NCBI GenBank assembly: GCA_016788295.1
Contig: JAEUSY010000045.1
Location: forward strand, 1 to 43,673
DNA: 43,673 bases
Direction of reading: 5' to 3'
Source of the DNA: Flavobacteriales bacterium
GTDB taxonomy: Bacteria > Bacteroidota > Bacteroidia > Flavobacteriales_F > PHOS-HE28
The notes beneath the pieces are model-generated. The model searched no databases. It saw nothing but the letters and a program-made list of their open reading frames with translations, and had not been told where the DNA came from. Position 1 is the stretch's first letter, and each line of letters opens with the position of its first letter. Positions 30,473 to 39,158 of the stretch are shown one piece after another. A program made the translations under genes and the position numbers.

Positions 30473-33124
30473 TCAATCCTGGGTTCCTTTGATCAGCGTC
30501 ACATGGCCGATGCCTTCCTGGGGCGGAAAGTAATGACCCTCTGCGCGATACTTGTACACATACACTCCGGTCATGGCCACATCAGAGCCATTCACCTTAC
30601 CATCCCAGCGAGCAGCGGGGTTTGTGGTGGTGAAGAGCAGCTCGCCCCAGCGGTTGAAGATGTTCATCTCGAACACGCTGATATCGTGACCCACAGGGCC
30701 GAAATCGTCATTAATGCCATCGCCATCGGGCGTGAAGGCGTTGGGGAAGTAGATATGCGCCGGGGCACGAAGCAGCACTGAATCGATGCCCGGGCACCCG
30801 TTCGGTGTCACGATCTTCAGCGTTACCCAGTGGTCCTCCAGGTCCAGGTAGCTGTGATAGACCTCATGGTCACGGTAGATCGTCTCGGGCTCATCGCCCA
30901 TTTCCCAGATCCAGTTGCGGGCATAGGGTAGCGTGGCCGCTTGGAGGTACCAATCATCCTGCCCCCTGTTGGTGACCACGATGCTGGTGAACACGTGCTC
31001 AACAGCCACCACGATATCGTCCGTGCGTTGGGCACCGCAACGATCCGTGACCGTTACGATGTACTCGGTGTCCTCATCGGGTGACACATACTGAATGGGG
31101 TCCGAAAGACTATCGGGGCCATTCCAAAGTATCGTGTAGTAGCCGGAGCCACCTGTGACCTCTGCAAAAAGCTCAGCGGACTCTCCAGCACAGATGATCA
31201 TGTCATAAGGAACCGATAGCTCGAACGGGGCGTAGTTCGGCAGCAGTGTGTTGACCACGGCAGAACCCACATAACCGCACTGGTCCGCCACGGTGACCGT
31301 ATAGGCCTGATCCGTTGGCACACCAACCTCCAACGCATCGGTCGTGCTCAGAACGAACCCGCTTTCATTGGCCCATTGATAGGTGTAGACCCCATTCCCG
31401 CCAGTCACGGCGACAACTGACACTTCCGTGGTATCGCCCGGGCAGATCACGGTCACATCATCGGAAAGAGTGACCACTATCGGTGGAAGTGGTTCGGTGC
31501 CGACCAGCACACTGTCCTGGACCGAAGTGCCACACCCCTCGCCCACTGTTACGATATACCACGTGGGGGGGCCGGCGGGTACGTTGACAATGGCCGTGTT
31601 ACCGACGAAGGCGCCGTTGGCCGTCCAGTTGTAGGTGAACACATCGTTACCCCCCACAGCACTGGTCACTTCAATGGGTCCGGTGCCGAGACAGGGGATG
31701 AGGGTCTCTGGGCTGACCGTGATCTCCAGCGGCGGGTAGATCGGCAACGTGATGGTCATGTTCTCCACCACCTCCGCAACACCGCAAACATCATTCACCG
31801 TAACGGAATAGTCTGTGGTAACGCCAGGCGACACGCTGATGGTAGGTGTGGTCTCTCCCGTGCTCCACAAATACGTGTAGTCACCAATGCCACCGGTGAC
31901 CGTGGGCGACAAAACGTTAACCTGACCACACACGCTGTTGAGGTCGTTCAAGGAAACATCCAAAGGTGGTGGGCTGTCGATGTAGAAGGTGAACAGGGTC
32001 TGGATCACCACCCCGGCACATTCCACCAATTGTTCCACTTGAACAAGCAGGGTTTCCTGAACATCAGCGTCCATGGGCACATCAACGAACAAGCTCACGC
32101 TCTGTTGATCGGCCGGGAAGATCAGCTCGGTGGGTAACGCAGGCGAATAATCCACACCGGGCGTGGCCGTGCCAGCGATGATGATGCTGACCGTATCCGC
32201 TTCACTCACATCACCCAATCGGGTGAACACGATCTCATAAGGACCACATCCCTCAAGCATTGTATCACCGTTGATGCCTACGCCATTGGTAAGGCCGGCC
32301 TCGACCTGTCCTGTGCTGGCAAAGCTGCCGGCCTCGAGGAACACACCTGAATCATAACTGGTGTCCAATGCATCGCCCAAGGCAAGCTTGATATGGTAGG
32401 TCTGCCCGCACTCCACCAAAGCGAAGGCCGTGAGCACCACGGTGAACCCGTTGTAGGCGATGGTGGTCCCATTACTGTTGTTCACGTAATACTGTGGGTT
32501 CACAGCGGGGCACGTGGGGTCGGTGGGCACATTATTGTAGCCGTTGTTCACCGAATTTATCGTGACCGGCGTGGTGCTGTTGGGAATGAGCGCGATGTTG
32601 GCTGCATTGCCCGTGAATGGACCAGAGATACCGGGCCCGCTCAGGAAGAAGCCGAACGCATCGTTATAGCTGCACACGAAATTGGGGTACTCCTCCGATG
32701 CGAACACATAGCGGAAGCGCAGGGTATCACCGGTGGGGATGAAATCGAACTCCAGTACCGCTCGGTCGTTGATGGTGCCTCCCGAGATGTTCACCAGGTC
32801 GGGGTCAGAGCCCGTACCATTCATATCGCCGGAGAAATTCGTGGCCGGACCGACCGCATTGGCAATGGTACCAGTGCTCAGCAATACACCCGATGCCAAC
32901 CCGAGGTTGGTGCCGTTGGCCGTGAACGAACCACTGCCCACCTGAGGAAGCGGTGGATTGAGCACTCCATTGTACCGCACATTGAACGCGGTGACACCAC
33001 CTCCCAACAACACGTTCTGCACCAACTGCTGGGCCGTCTGTGTGCCATTCACCACCAACTGTCCGCTGGCACTGGCGCTGCCCAGTAGGGTCACGAGGCA
33101 GGGTAAGAGTAGTCGTTTCAGCAT
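30473..33124 (-). CDS. T9SS-secreted surface protein, longer paralogue of the downstream gene
   Basis: 883 aa from ATG 33124 (MLKRLLLPCLVTLLGSASA is the signal peptide; the frame runs 51 codons further but that part has no leader). Choice-of-anchor L domain (SGGTINDRAVLEFDF, FRYVFASEEYPNFVCSYNDA, CPAVNPQYYVNNSNG, ECGQTYHIKLALGDALD), followed by about four SprB-like repeats of the form GxYTYxW then YxVTVxDxCG. The C-terminal type B sorting domain reads YFPNAFTPDGDGINDDFGP, FEMNIFNRWGELLFTT, GVYVYKYRAEG. Compared with its paralogue it has extra repeats, so the protein is longer. First gene of the two-gene unit. TATTTTTC upstream could be a -7 element. Confidence 0.93.
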   Translation of the reverse strand: MLKRLLLPCLVTLLGSASASGQLVVNGTQTAQQLVQNVLLGGGVTAFNVRYNGVLNPPLPQVGSGSFTANGTNLGLASGVLLSTGTIANAVGPATNFSGDMNGTGSDPDLVNISGGTINDRAVLEFDFIPTGDTLRFRYVFASEEYPNFVCSYNDAFGFFLSGPGISGPFTGNAANIALIPNSTTPVTINSVNNGYNNVPTDPTCPAVNPQYYVNNSNGTTIAYNGFTVVLTAFALVECGQTYHIKLALGDALDTSYDSGVFLEAGSFASTGQVEAGLTNGVGINGDTMLEGCGPYEIVFTRLGDVSEADTVSIIIAGTATPGVDYSPALPTELIFPADQQSVSLFVDVPMDADVQETLLVQVEQLVECAGVVIQTLFTFYIDSPPPLDVSLNDLNSVCGQVNVLSPTVTGGIGDYTYLWSTGETTPTISVSPGVTTDYSVTVNDVCGVAEVVENMTITLPIYPPLEITVSPETLIPCLGTGPIEVTSAVGGNDVFTYNWTANGAFVGNTAIVNVPAGPPTWYIVTVGEGCGTSVQDSVLVGTEPLPPIVVTLSDDVTVICPGDTTEVSVVAVTGGNGVYTYQWANESGFVLSTTDALEVGVPTDQAYTVTVADQCGYVGSAVVNTLLPNYAPFELSVPYDMIICAGESAELFAEVTGGSGYYTILWNGPDSLSDPIQYVSPDEDTEYIVTVTDRCGAQRTDDIVVAVEHVFTSIVVTNRGQDDWYLQAATLPYARNWIWEMGDEPETIYRDHEVYHSYLDLEDHWVTLKIVTPNGCPGIDSVLLRAPAHIYFPNAFTPDGDGINDDFGPVGHDISVFEMNIFNRWGELLFTTTNPAARWDGKVNGSDVAMTGVYVYKYRAEGHYFPPQEGIGHVTLIKGTQD

Positions 33125-33201
33125 CCGATAGGTGGGAAAACGTGTTGAAAAATACGTGTTCAGTTGATACCATGACCCATCGAACAGTGGAAAGGTTGCC
33201 T

Positions 33202-33209
33202 CCCCCCCC
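33202..33209 (+). repeat. Homopolymer C8 tract in the divergent intergenic region
   Basis: Eight consecutive C bases between the T9SS gene start (33124) and the dipeptidase -7 element (33227). It lies between the promoter element and a TTG at 33196-33198 that could be a distant -33 element. Confidence 0.9.
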
Positions 33210-33226
33210 TTCCGAGGGCCACCGGT

Positions 33227-33234
33227 TATCTTCG
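33227..33234 (+). promoter_or_regulatory. -7 promoter element (TATCTTCG) of the M20 dipeptidase gene
   Basis: Seven of eight matches to TAnnTTTG, 11 bases before the GTG at 33246, so the leader is only a few bases long. Confidence 0.6.
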
Positions 33235-33245
33235 CACCCTCACCC

Positions 33246-34637
33246 GTGAATCCCAACACTGTGCAAGCGATCGACACCTACATCGAGTCCAACAAGGACC
33301 GCTTCCTGAACGAACTGCTCGACCTGCTCCGCATCCCCAGCGTGAGCGCCGACCCCAAGTACAAGGCTGATGTGGCCCTCTGTGCAGAGGCCGTGAAGCA
33401 GCGCATGGTAGAGGCAGGCTTGGACAAGGTGGAGGTATGCCCCACCGCCGGCCACCCCATCGTGTACGGCGAGAAGATCGTGGACCCCAAGCTGCCTACC
33501 GTGCTGGTGTACGGTCACTACGATGTACAACCCCCTGACCCTCTGGACCTTTGGCACAGCGGCCCCTTCGACCCCGTGATCAAGGACGGCATGATCTATG
33601 CCCGCGGCAGTGCCGACGACAAGGGCCAGTTCTACATGCATGTGAAGGCCGTGGAGACCATGATGAGGACCGGCGGCCTGCCCTGCAATGTGAAGGTGAT
33701 GATCGAAGGCGAGGAGGAAGTGGGCAGTGACAACCTGGGCCTGTTCGTGGCCAACAACAAACAGAAGCTCGCTGCCGATGTGGTGCTGATCAGCGATACC
33801 AGCATGATCGCCAATGATGTGCCCAGCATCAACACCGGACTGCGCGGCCTGAGCTACCTGGAAGTGGAGGTGACCGGCCCCAACCGCGACCTGCACAGCG
33901 GTGTCTATGGCGGCGCTGTGGCCAACCCCATCAACGCCCTGTGCGAGATGATCGCCAGCCTGCACGATGCTGACCGTCGCATCACCATCCCCGGTTTCTA
34001 CGATGCCGTGCAAGAACTGAGCGCCGCCGAGCGCGCAGCCCTTGCCGAAGCCCCCTTCAACGAAGAGGACTACAAGAAAGACCTGCAGATCGACGCCGTG
34101 CGCGGCGAGAAAGGCTACACCAGCGAGGAGCGCAGCAGCATCCGCCCCACGTTGGACGTGAACGGCATCTGGGGCGGCTACATCGGTGAAGGCGCCAAGA
34201 CCGTGCTACCCTCCAAGGCCTACGCCAAGATCAGCATGCGCCTGGTGCCCGATCAGAAGAGCGACACCATCACCAAGCTCTTCCAGGACCACTTCGTGAA
34301 GATCGCGCCGCCAGGCGTGAAGGTGGTGGTGAAGCCCCACCACGGTGGTGAAGCGGCCGTAACGCCCATCGACAGCCCCGCCTACCTGGCGGCGGCCAAG
34401 GCCATGGAAGAGACCTTCGGCAAGAAGCCCATCCCCACCCGCGGCGGAGGCTCCATCCCCATCGTGGCACTTTTCGAAGCCGAACTGGGCCTGAAGACCG
34501 TGCTCTTCGGCTTCGGACTGGACAGCGACAACATCCACAGCCCCAACGAGAAGTACGGCGTGTTCAACTACTTCCAAGGCATCCGCTCCATCCCGCGCTT
34601 CTTCCACCACTTCGCAGCCAGCGGCCGCAAGGCTTGA
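33246..34637 (+). CDS. M20-family metallodipeptidase
   Basis: 463 aa from GTG 33246, chosen because the -7 element is 11 bases upstream and the family N-terminus (AIDTYIESNKDRFLNEL) follows. Cytosolic Zn peptidase of the carnosinase/CNDP2-like M20 branch. Metal and catalytic residues: YGHYDVQ (H91, D93), RGSADDKGQ (D124), EGEEEVGS (E156-E157), LISDTSM, and DLHSGVYGG for the dimerisation-domain His. Later motifs GGGSIPIVALFE and GLDSDNIHSPNE complete the site. It hydrolyses dipeptides; exact specificity cannot be told. No signal peptide. Followed 37 bases later by the LEA lipoprotein gene. Confidence 0.93.
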   Translation: MNPNTVQAIDTYIESNKDRFLNELLDLLRIPSVSADPKYKADVALCAEAVKQRMVEAGLDKVEVCPTAGHPIVYGEKIVDPKLPTVLVYGHYDVQPPDPLDLWHSGPFDPVIKDGMIYARGSADDKGQFYMHVKAVETMMRTGGLPCNVKVMIEGEEEVGSDNLGLFVANNKQKLAADVVLISDTSMIANDVPSINTGLRGLSYLEVEVTGPNRDLHSGVYGGAVANPINALCEMIASLHDADRRITIPGFYDAVQELSAAERAALAEAPFNEEDYKKDLQIDAVRGEKGYTSEERSSIRPTLDVNGIWGGYIGEGAKTVLPSKAYAKISMRLVPDQKSDTITKLFQDHFVKIAPPGVKVVVKPHHGGEAAVTPIDSPAYLAAAKAMEETFGKKPIPTRGGGSIPIVALFEAELGLKTVLFGFGLDSDNIHSPNEKYGVFNYFQGIRSIPRFFHHFAASGRKA

Positions 34638-34674
34638 GCCGGGAAGCGGTACGGCGTTTGCCAACCGGTGCACC

Positions 34675-35151
34675 ATGCGTGCTTTCCGATCGAACACCGC
34701 TCTTCTGCCCCTTGTCGCCTCGGCGGTCCTGCTGTTGGCGTCCTGCTCCTCCTATGACGAGGTGGAGCTGAAGGACATCACCAACGTGGAAGTGCTTCGA
34801 ATGGACGGCAAACAAGTGGCTTTGCGGGTCGATGCGCTGGTGAACAACCCCAACGGGTTCAAGATCCATGTGGAGGACCCGGATGTGGACCTTTACCTGA
34901 ACGACCGTTTTGTTGGAAAGGGCCTGCTCGATTCGGCCCTGGTGCTGGACCGAAAAAGCACCAAGGTCTACCCGGTATACCTGCATGCCGACCTGCAAGG
35001 TGGTGCCGTGCTCTTCATGCTGCTGGGCGGGGCACTTTCCGGCGAACTGAAGCTGGGTGCCAAAGGCACTGTGGCCGGACGTTCGGGCATGCTGAAGAAG
35101 CGCTTCCCCTTTGAGCTGGAGGAAACCATCGACCTGCGCTCAGGGCGCTGA
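34675..35151 (+). CDS. LEA type 2 (WHy-domain) lipoprotein
   Basis: 158 aa. Signal peptide and lipobox LLASC with the lipidated cysteine at residue 24. The mature part has the LEA14/WHy pattern: NVEVLRMDGKQVALRVDALV, NNPNGFKIHVEDPDVDLYLND (the NPN motif), VGKGLLDSALVLDRKSTKVYP and GALSGELKLGAKGTVAGR. A single beta-sandwich domain of the kind that binds hydrophobic or membrane partners; its function in Bacteroidota is unknown. Its last 12 bases overlap the end of the convergent minus-strand gene. Confidence 0.82.
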   Translation: MRAFRSNTALLPLVASAVLLLASCSSYDEVELKDITNVEVLRMDGKQVALRVDALVNNPNGFKIHVEDPDVDLYLNDRFVGKGLLDSALVLDRKSTKVYPVYLHADLQGGAVLFMLLGGALSGELKLGAKGTVAGRSGMLKKRFPFELEETIDLRSGR

Positions 35152-35718
35152 TACGAACGGCTCTTTTTTCACCACCACGGGCACGCCGAACAATCCGTCG
35201 GCCGTGCTCACCCGCATGCGGTCGCCCACAATGGGGTACCAGTCGCGGTAAGTGGCTCGGGCAAAGGGGTGTTCAGCGAGGAAGTCGTCGGTGAACCGGT
35301 AGTACAGGGTGGTGCCGCCCAGCTCCACCTCGGCCACGCCATGTTCCGTGGTGGTCACGGGGCCGTGGCCTAAAAAATTGAGCCACAGCAACAGGCTGGT
35401 GAGCAAAGGTCCAACTGCCAGCAGGTTGAACAGGAACCATTCCAACCGTTCCATGCCCCAGCGGAGGCCACTGGCCCCTGTAGGCCACAGGTTGCCCACG
35501 AAACAGAACAGCAGTAACCCGCGGAACAGGTGATCGGGGGCGATCAGCGTCCATGGGGCCACCGTGTACAGGCTGCCCAGTGCCACGAAGATGCCCAGTG
35601 CCATCAAGGTACCCGGCCAATAGAGCTCGCGCCCGCCGCCCTTCACTTGCGGCTGTTGATGGTACCGCCCCGACGGCCGTTCGGTCGGGCGCAGGGGGAT
35701 GTTCCTTTGAGGGTCCAT
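35140..35718 (-). CDS. Membrane protein with three helices and a soluble C-terminal domain
   Basis: 192 aa from ATG 35718 ([14 protein letters not shown]); the frame is open further upstream but that part is a shadow of the thioredoxin-fold gene. Polar 35-residue N-terminus, then three membrane helices ([51 protein letters not shown]). A soluble domain of about 65 residues follows ([37 protein letters not shown]), resembling a small beta domain. No family recognised. The start codon overlaps that of the plus-strand gene head-to-head. Confidence 0.75.
   Translation of the reverse strand: MDPQRNIPLRPTERPSGRYHQQPQVKGGGRELYWPGTLMALGIFVALGSLYTVAPWTLIAPDHLFRGLLLFCFVGNLWPTGASGLRWGMERLEWFLFNLLAVGPLLTSLLLWLNFLGHGPVTTTEHGVAEVELGGTTLYYRFTDDFLAEHPFARATYRDWYPIVGDRMRVSTADGLFGVPVVVKKEPFVSAP
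35702..35709 (+). promoter_or_regulatory. Possible -7 element (TTCCTTTG) of the thioredoxin-fold gene
   Basis: TTCCTTTG, one mismatch from TAnnTTTG, ends 7 bases before the ATG at 35717, which would give a leaderless message. It lies inside the first codons of the opposite gene. Confidence 0.5.
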
Positions 35719-37744
35719 GGCAGCGCACCAAAGTAACGGGCAACCCAACCGGCTCATCCACGAGACCAGCCCATACCTGCTGCAACACGCCCGCAACCCG
35801 GTGGACTGGTATCCCTGGGGCGATGTGGCGTTCGCCAAGGCCAAGGCCGAGAACAAGCTTGTGCTGGTGAGCATAGGCTACAGCAGCTGCCACTGGTGCC
35901 ATGTGATGGAACGCGAGTGCTTCGAGGAACCGACCATGGCAGAGCTGATGAACGCGAACTACGTGTGCATCAAGGTGGACCGGGAAGAGCGCCCGGACGT
36001 TGACCATGTGTACATGACCGCCGTGCAGCTCATTACCGGGCGCGGAGGCTGGCCTCTCAACTGCTTCACACTGCCCGATGGCAGGCCGGTCTATGGCGGC
36101 ACCTACTTTCCACCGGCGCAGTGGAGCCAGGTGCTCACCGACCTGAACGCCACCTGGCAGCGTGAACCACAACGCGTGGTGCAATACGGCGAAAAGCTCA
36201 GGCTGGGCCTGGTGGCCACCGATCTGGTGGAGCCATCGGACAACGCCACGCCCTTCGACCGGAACACACTGGATGCCATGGTGACAGCGTGGCAGCCCCA
36301 CTTCGACCGCACGCACGGCGGAGCTGACCGTGCGCCCAAATTCCCGCTGCCGAACAACTACCAATTCCTGCTGAGGCAAGGTGTGTTGAGCAGGGACAAA
36401 GAACTGCTGCAGCATGTGGAGCTCACGTTGGACCGCATGGCCCTGGGCGGGCTCTTCGATCAACTGGGTGGTGGCTTCGCCCGCTACAGCACCGATGTGC
36501 TTTGGAAGGTGCCGCACTTCGAGAAGATGCTCTACGACAACGCGCAGCTCGTGAGCCTGTACAGCGAAGCCTTCCTGCATTTCGGCAAGCCCCTCTACCG
36601 CGCCACAGTGCAACGGACGCTGGACTTCATTGCCCGCGAAATGACCAGCGCCGAAGGCCTCTTCCACAGCGCACTGGATGCAGATACCGAAGGCGAGGAA
36701 GGGCTGTACTACGTATGGACCCGCGATGAACTGCAGCAGCTCCTGGGTGCGGAATACGACCTGGCCGCCGCGTATTACCAAGTGAACGACAAGGGGCATT
36801 GGGAACACGGGCGCTACATCCTGATGCGCGCCACGGACGATGCTGCTTTCGCGACCACCTTCGGCATCGACGAGCAGGAGCTCAAGGCACGCATCGCGGC
36901 CATCAACACCACGCTCTTCGCCGCCCGCCGGAAGCGCACGCCACCCGGCCTCGACGACAAATGCCTTACGAGCTGGAACGCGCTGATGATCAGCGCCTAT
37001 CGCGATGCCGCCCTGGCCTTCGCACAGCCCGAGTGGTTGGAACTTGCGTGCACCGCCATGGACAGCCTTCTCCGGCTTTGCCGCAAACCGGACGGTGGCC
37101 TCTGGCACAGCACCAAGGCTGGCCGTTCCACCATCAATGGCTACTTGGAGGACTTCAGTTTCACCATGGAAGCCTTGGTAGGGCTTTACGAAGCCACCTT
37201 CGAGGAGCGCTGGCTGCAGGAAGCACTATCGCTCGCGGAATATGCCATCCGCCATTTCCATGACCGATCGTCAGGCCTCTTCCATTTCACCAGTGAACTT
37301 GACCCGCCTCTGATCACACGCCACCGCGAGATGGTGGATTCGGTGATCCCCGCCTCCAACTCCAGCATGGCCAAGGCCTTGTTCAGACTGGGTCGCCTAT
37401 ACGACGACGCCCGCTACCTGAAGCTGAGCGAGCGGATGCTGGAGGCCATGGGCCAGCAACTGACAGGCAACCCGAGCGGCCACAGCAACTGGGGCCAATT
37501 GTTGCAATGGCAGACCCATCCCCTACCGGAGATCGCGATCACAGGTCCCGACGCCCTTGCGCTACGCCGATCGTTCGGACAGCATTACGTGCCCAATGCC
37601 TTGTTCCTCGGAGGCACGGATCGCGGTGAACTGCCGTTGCTCCAAGGGAAATTCCTACCGACCAGCACGATCTTTGTATGCGTGAACAAAGCCTGTCAAC
37701 TGCCCGTCACTTCCGTGAACGAGGCCTTGAAACAGCTTCCATGA
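35717..37744 (+). CDS. Thioredoxin-fold DUF255/YyaL-SPATA20 family protein
   Basis: 675 aa from ATG 35717; no other in-frame start precedes the family opening [25 protein letters not shown]. Residues 1-165 are the DUF255 thioredoxin-like domain with C58-H-W-C61 ([17 protein letters not shown]), [17 protein letters not shown] segment and [21 protein letters not shown]. The rest is an (alpha/alpha)6 barrel like glycan-processing or epimerase enzymes ([62 protein letters not shown]). Cytoplasmic by its lack of a leader; the biochemical activity of the family is not settled. It overlaps the next gene by four bases (ATGA at 37741). Confidence 0.92.
   Translation: MAAHQSNGQPNRLIHETSPYLLQHARNPVDWYPWGDVAFAKAKAENKLVLVSIGYSSCHWCHVMERECFEEPTMAELMNANYVCIKVDREERPDVDHVYMTAVQLITGRGGWPLNCFTLPDGRPVYGGTYFPPAQWSQVLTDLNATWQREPQRVVQYGEKLRLGLVATDLVEPSDNATPFDRNTLDAMVTAWQPHFDRTHGGADRAPKFPLPNNYQFLLRQGVLSRDKELLQHVELTLDRMALGGLFDQLGGGFARYSTDVLWKVPHFEKMLYDNAQLVSLYSEAFLHFGKPLYRATVQRTLDFIAREMTSAEGLFHSALDADTEGEEGLYYVWTRDELQQLLGAEYDLAAAYYQVNDKGHWEHGRYILMRATDDAAFATTFGIDEQELKARIAAINTTLFAARRKRTPPGLDDKCLTSWNALMISAYRDAALAFAQPEWLELACTAMDSLLRLCRKPDGGLWHSTKAGRSTINGYLEDFSFTMEALVGLYEATFEERWLQEALSLAEYAIRHFHDRSSGLFHFTSELDPPLITRHREMVDSVIPASNSSMAKALFRLGRLYDDARYLKLSERMLEAMGQQLTGNPSGHSNWGQLLQWQTHPLPEIAITGPDALALRRSFGQHYVPNALFLGGTDRGELPLLQGKFLPTSTIFVCVNKACQLPVTSVNEALKQLP
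35729..35736 (-). promoter_or_regulatory. Possible -7 element (TTACTTTG) of the three-helix membrane protein gene
   Basis: TTACTTTG on the minus strand, one mismatch from TAnnTTTG, 10 bases before the ATG at 35718. It mirrors the plus-strand TTCCTTTG at 35702-35709 around the shared start site. Confidence 0.45.
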
Positions 37745-38661
37745 ACCACCGCTCCCTCCTCCTGCCCCTGCTGTTCGCGCCCCTCCTGCTATCGGCGCAA
37801 GCTCTGCTGGTGCTTCCAGGCACGGACGACCCCGGAGCCTTGGTCTTCAACGAGAAGTTCATTGCGCGCAACGGCATCACGGCCATCCAAGGCCAGCGCA
37901 TGATCAAACGCGACAACGAGCCCATGCGCGAGCAGCGCGAAAAGCATCTGTACCGTTTCGATGCCAGCGGCCGCACCACCTACGCCAACCACAGCTATGG
38001 CAACCCGGGCACCGGCCGCGATACGGCATCGGTGCGCTTTACCTACGATGCACAGGGCCACACCACCCGGCGCCTGCGCAACGACCTGGGCGGGCACTTC
38101 GCCTATGACATGCAACTGGACGACCAGGGCCGTGTGGTACGCGAGACGTACAGCCGCATTGAGAACCTGGGTACCGACCGCTATGACCTGGTGCCCGGCA
38201 CGGTGACCGCCATCAGCGACGAGCACTACCGCTACGAAACGGTGAACGACTCCGTGTACAAGCGCATCTACACCAACGACCTGGGCCTGCCCTTCCGCGA
38301 ACAGGTCTTCAGCAAGGACAAACTGGGTTACCTCCGCTCCATCGAGGACCGCTACCTCATCAGCAACCGACGCTCGCGCATCACCTTCCGCTACGATGAC
38401 AAAGGCCGTTTGGCCGAGCGCGTGGAGCAACCCGACCTGGCCGAAGCACGCACCACGCGCCGTGTGTGGCGCTACGATGCCGCCGGCAATGTGATCGAAG
38501 GCGAGCTCTGGCACGATCAGCGCCAGGTGGAACGCGAGGAATACCTGTACGAGGCCAACACCATGCTGCTGACCGCACGTCTCACCAAGGACCTTTCAAC
38601 GGGCACCATCCACGTGATCAAGTTCACCACGGAGCGCGGCAACGTGGCACAACGACCATGA
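37741..38661 (+). CDS. Secreted YD/RHS-like repeat protein
   Basis: 306 aa from ATG 37741. Signal peptide [20 protein letters not shown]. The mature part carries several YD-type repeats: [74 protein letters not shown]. These follow the form xYDxxGRxxxxx of RHS/YD proteins, which fold as wound beta-sheets. It is far too short for an RHS toxin and has no toxin tail or T9SS sorting domain. Overlaps the genes before and after by four bases each (ATGA), so all three products are likely made together. Function unknown. Confidence 0.78.
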   Translation: MNHRSLLLPLLFAPLLLSAQALLVLPGTDDPGALVFNEKFIARNGITAIQGQRMIKRDNEPMREQREKHLYRFDASGRTTYANHSYGNPGTGRDTASVRFTYDAQGHTTRRLRNDLGGHFAYDMQLDDQGRVVRETYSRIENLGTDRYDLVPGTVTAISDEHYRYETVNDSVYKRIYTNDLGLPFREQVFSKDKLGYLRSIEDRYLISNRRSRITFRYDDKGRLAERVEQPDLAEARTTRRVWRYDAAGNVIEGELWHDQRQVEREEYLYEANTMLLTARLTKDLSTGTIHVIKFTTERGNVAQRP

Positions 38662-39158
38662 GGTTCCCGACCCTGATACTCCTGCTCTGTGCGGCGCTCG
38701 GCGTTTCCGCGCAGCGCGGGCTGGTGCGTTGGGCTTACGGCCCCTTCGGCACACCCGGCGATGTGGCCTACGTGGTGGAGAACGGGCGCATCTATCAGGC
38801 CTGTGGGCCATTCGGCTCACTGGGTGCCTGCATCTTCGTGGTCAATGGCGACCAGGTGTTCCGCACCAACGATGGAATGGGCAGCCGTGGACCCGGTGCC
38901 TACCTCAGCGAGGACAACAAGCTGTACCGTTGCGCAGGTCCCTTCTGCAGCCGTGGCACGGGCGTGCTCTTGATCGAAGGGAACAAGATCTTCAGGTGCA
39001 TGGGCGCGTTCTGCACCAAGGGCGATGCTGCGTTCGTGCTGGAAGGCAACCTGGTGTTCCTCGCCGAAGGCCCCTTTGCCAATAAGGGCGATGCCATCCT
39101 GCAAGTGGAAGGCACTGTGCCGGTGATCGCGCTGTTGGCGATCCTCGCGGGCTTCTAA
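38658..39158 (+). CDS. Secreted protein of six exact 22-residue repeats, function unknown
   Basis: 166 aa from ATG 38658 (ATGA overlap with the YD gene). Signal peptide [19 protein letters not shown]. Residues 27-158 are six repeats of exactly 22 residues with no gaps, starting at Y27, C49, N71, A93, M115 and E137. The consensus is x-G-P-F-x-x-x-G, then a hydrophobic strand, then E-G-N-x-(I/V)-(F/Y)-R-x; for example AGPFCSRG then IEGNKIFRC. Repeat 6 runs into a hydrophobic C-terminus (VIALLAILAGF) that could be an anchor. Six cysteines remain after the leader. The form suggests a beta-solenoid; I do not recognise the family. Its stop codon overlaps that of tsaB tail-to-tail. Confidence 0.75.
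   Translation: MRFPTLILLLCAALGVSAQRGLVRWAYGPFGTPGDVAYVVENGRIYQACGPFGSLGACIFVVNGDQVFRTNDGMGSRGPGAYLSEDNKLYRCAGPFCSRGTGVLLIEGNKIFRCMGAFCTKGDAAFVLEGNLVFLAEGPFANKGDAILQVEGTVPVIALLAILAGF
38736..39131 (+). repeat. Six 66-base coding repeats (22 residues each)
   Basis: The coding repeats run 38736-38801, 38802-38867, 38868-38933, 38934-38999, 39000-39065 and 39066-39131 with no indels. Diverged at DNA level but conserved in the protein pattern GPF-x3-G and GN-x-(I/V)-F. Confidence 0.8.

Noticed and set aside
35273..37108. 611-codon minus-strand frame opposite the thioredoxin-fold gene
   Set aside because: Shadow of a well-supported DUF255-family gene; no family signature, and composition typical of antisense frames.
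37669..37676. GATCTTTG before the YD-repeat gene as a promoter
   Set aside because: It lies inside the thioredoxin-fold gene, one mismatch from consensus and over 60 bases from a start already coupled by ATGA; not enough to support.
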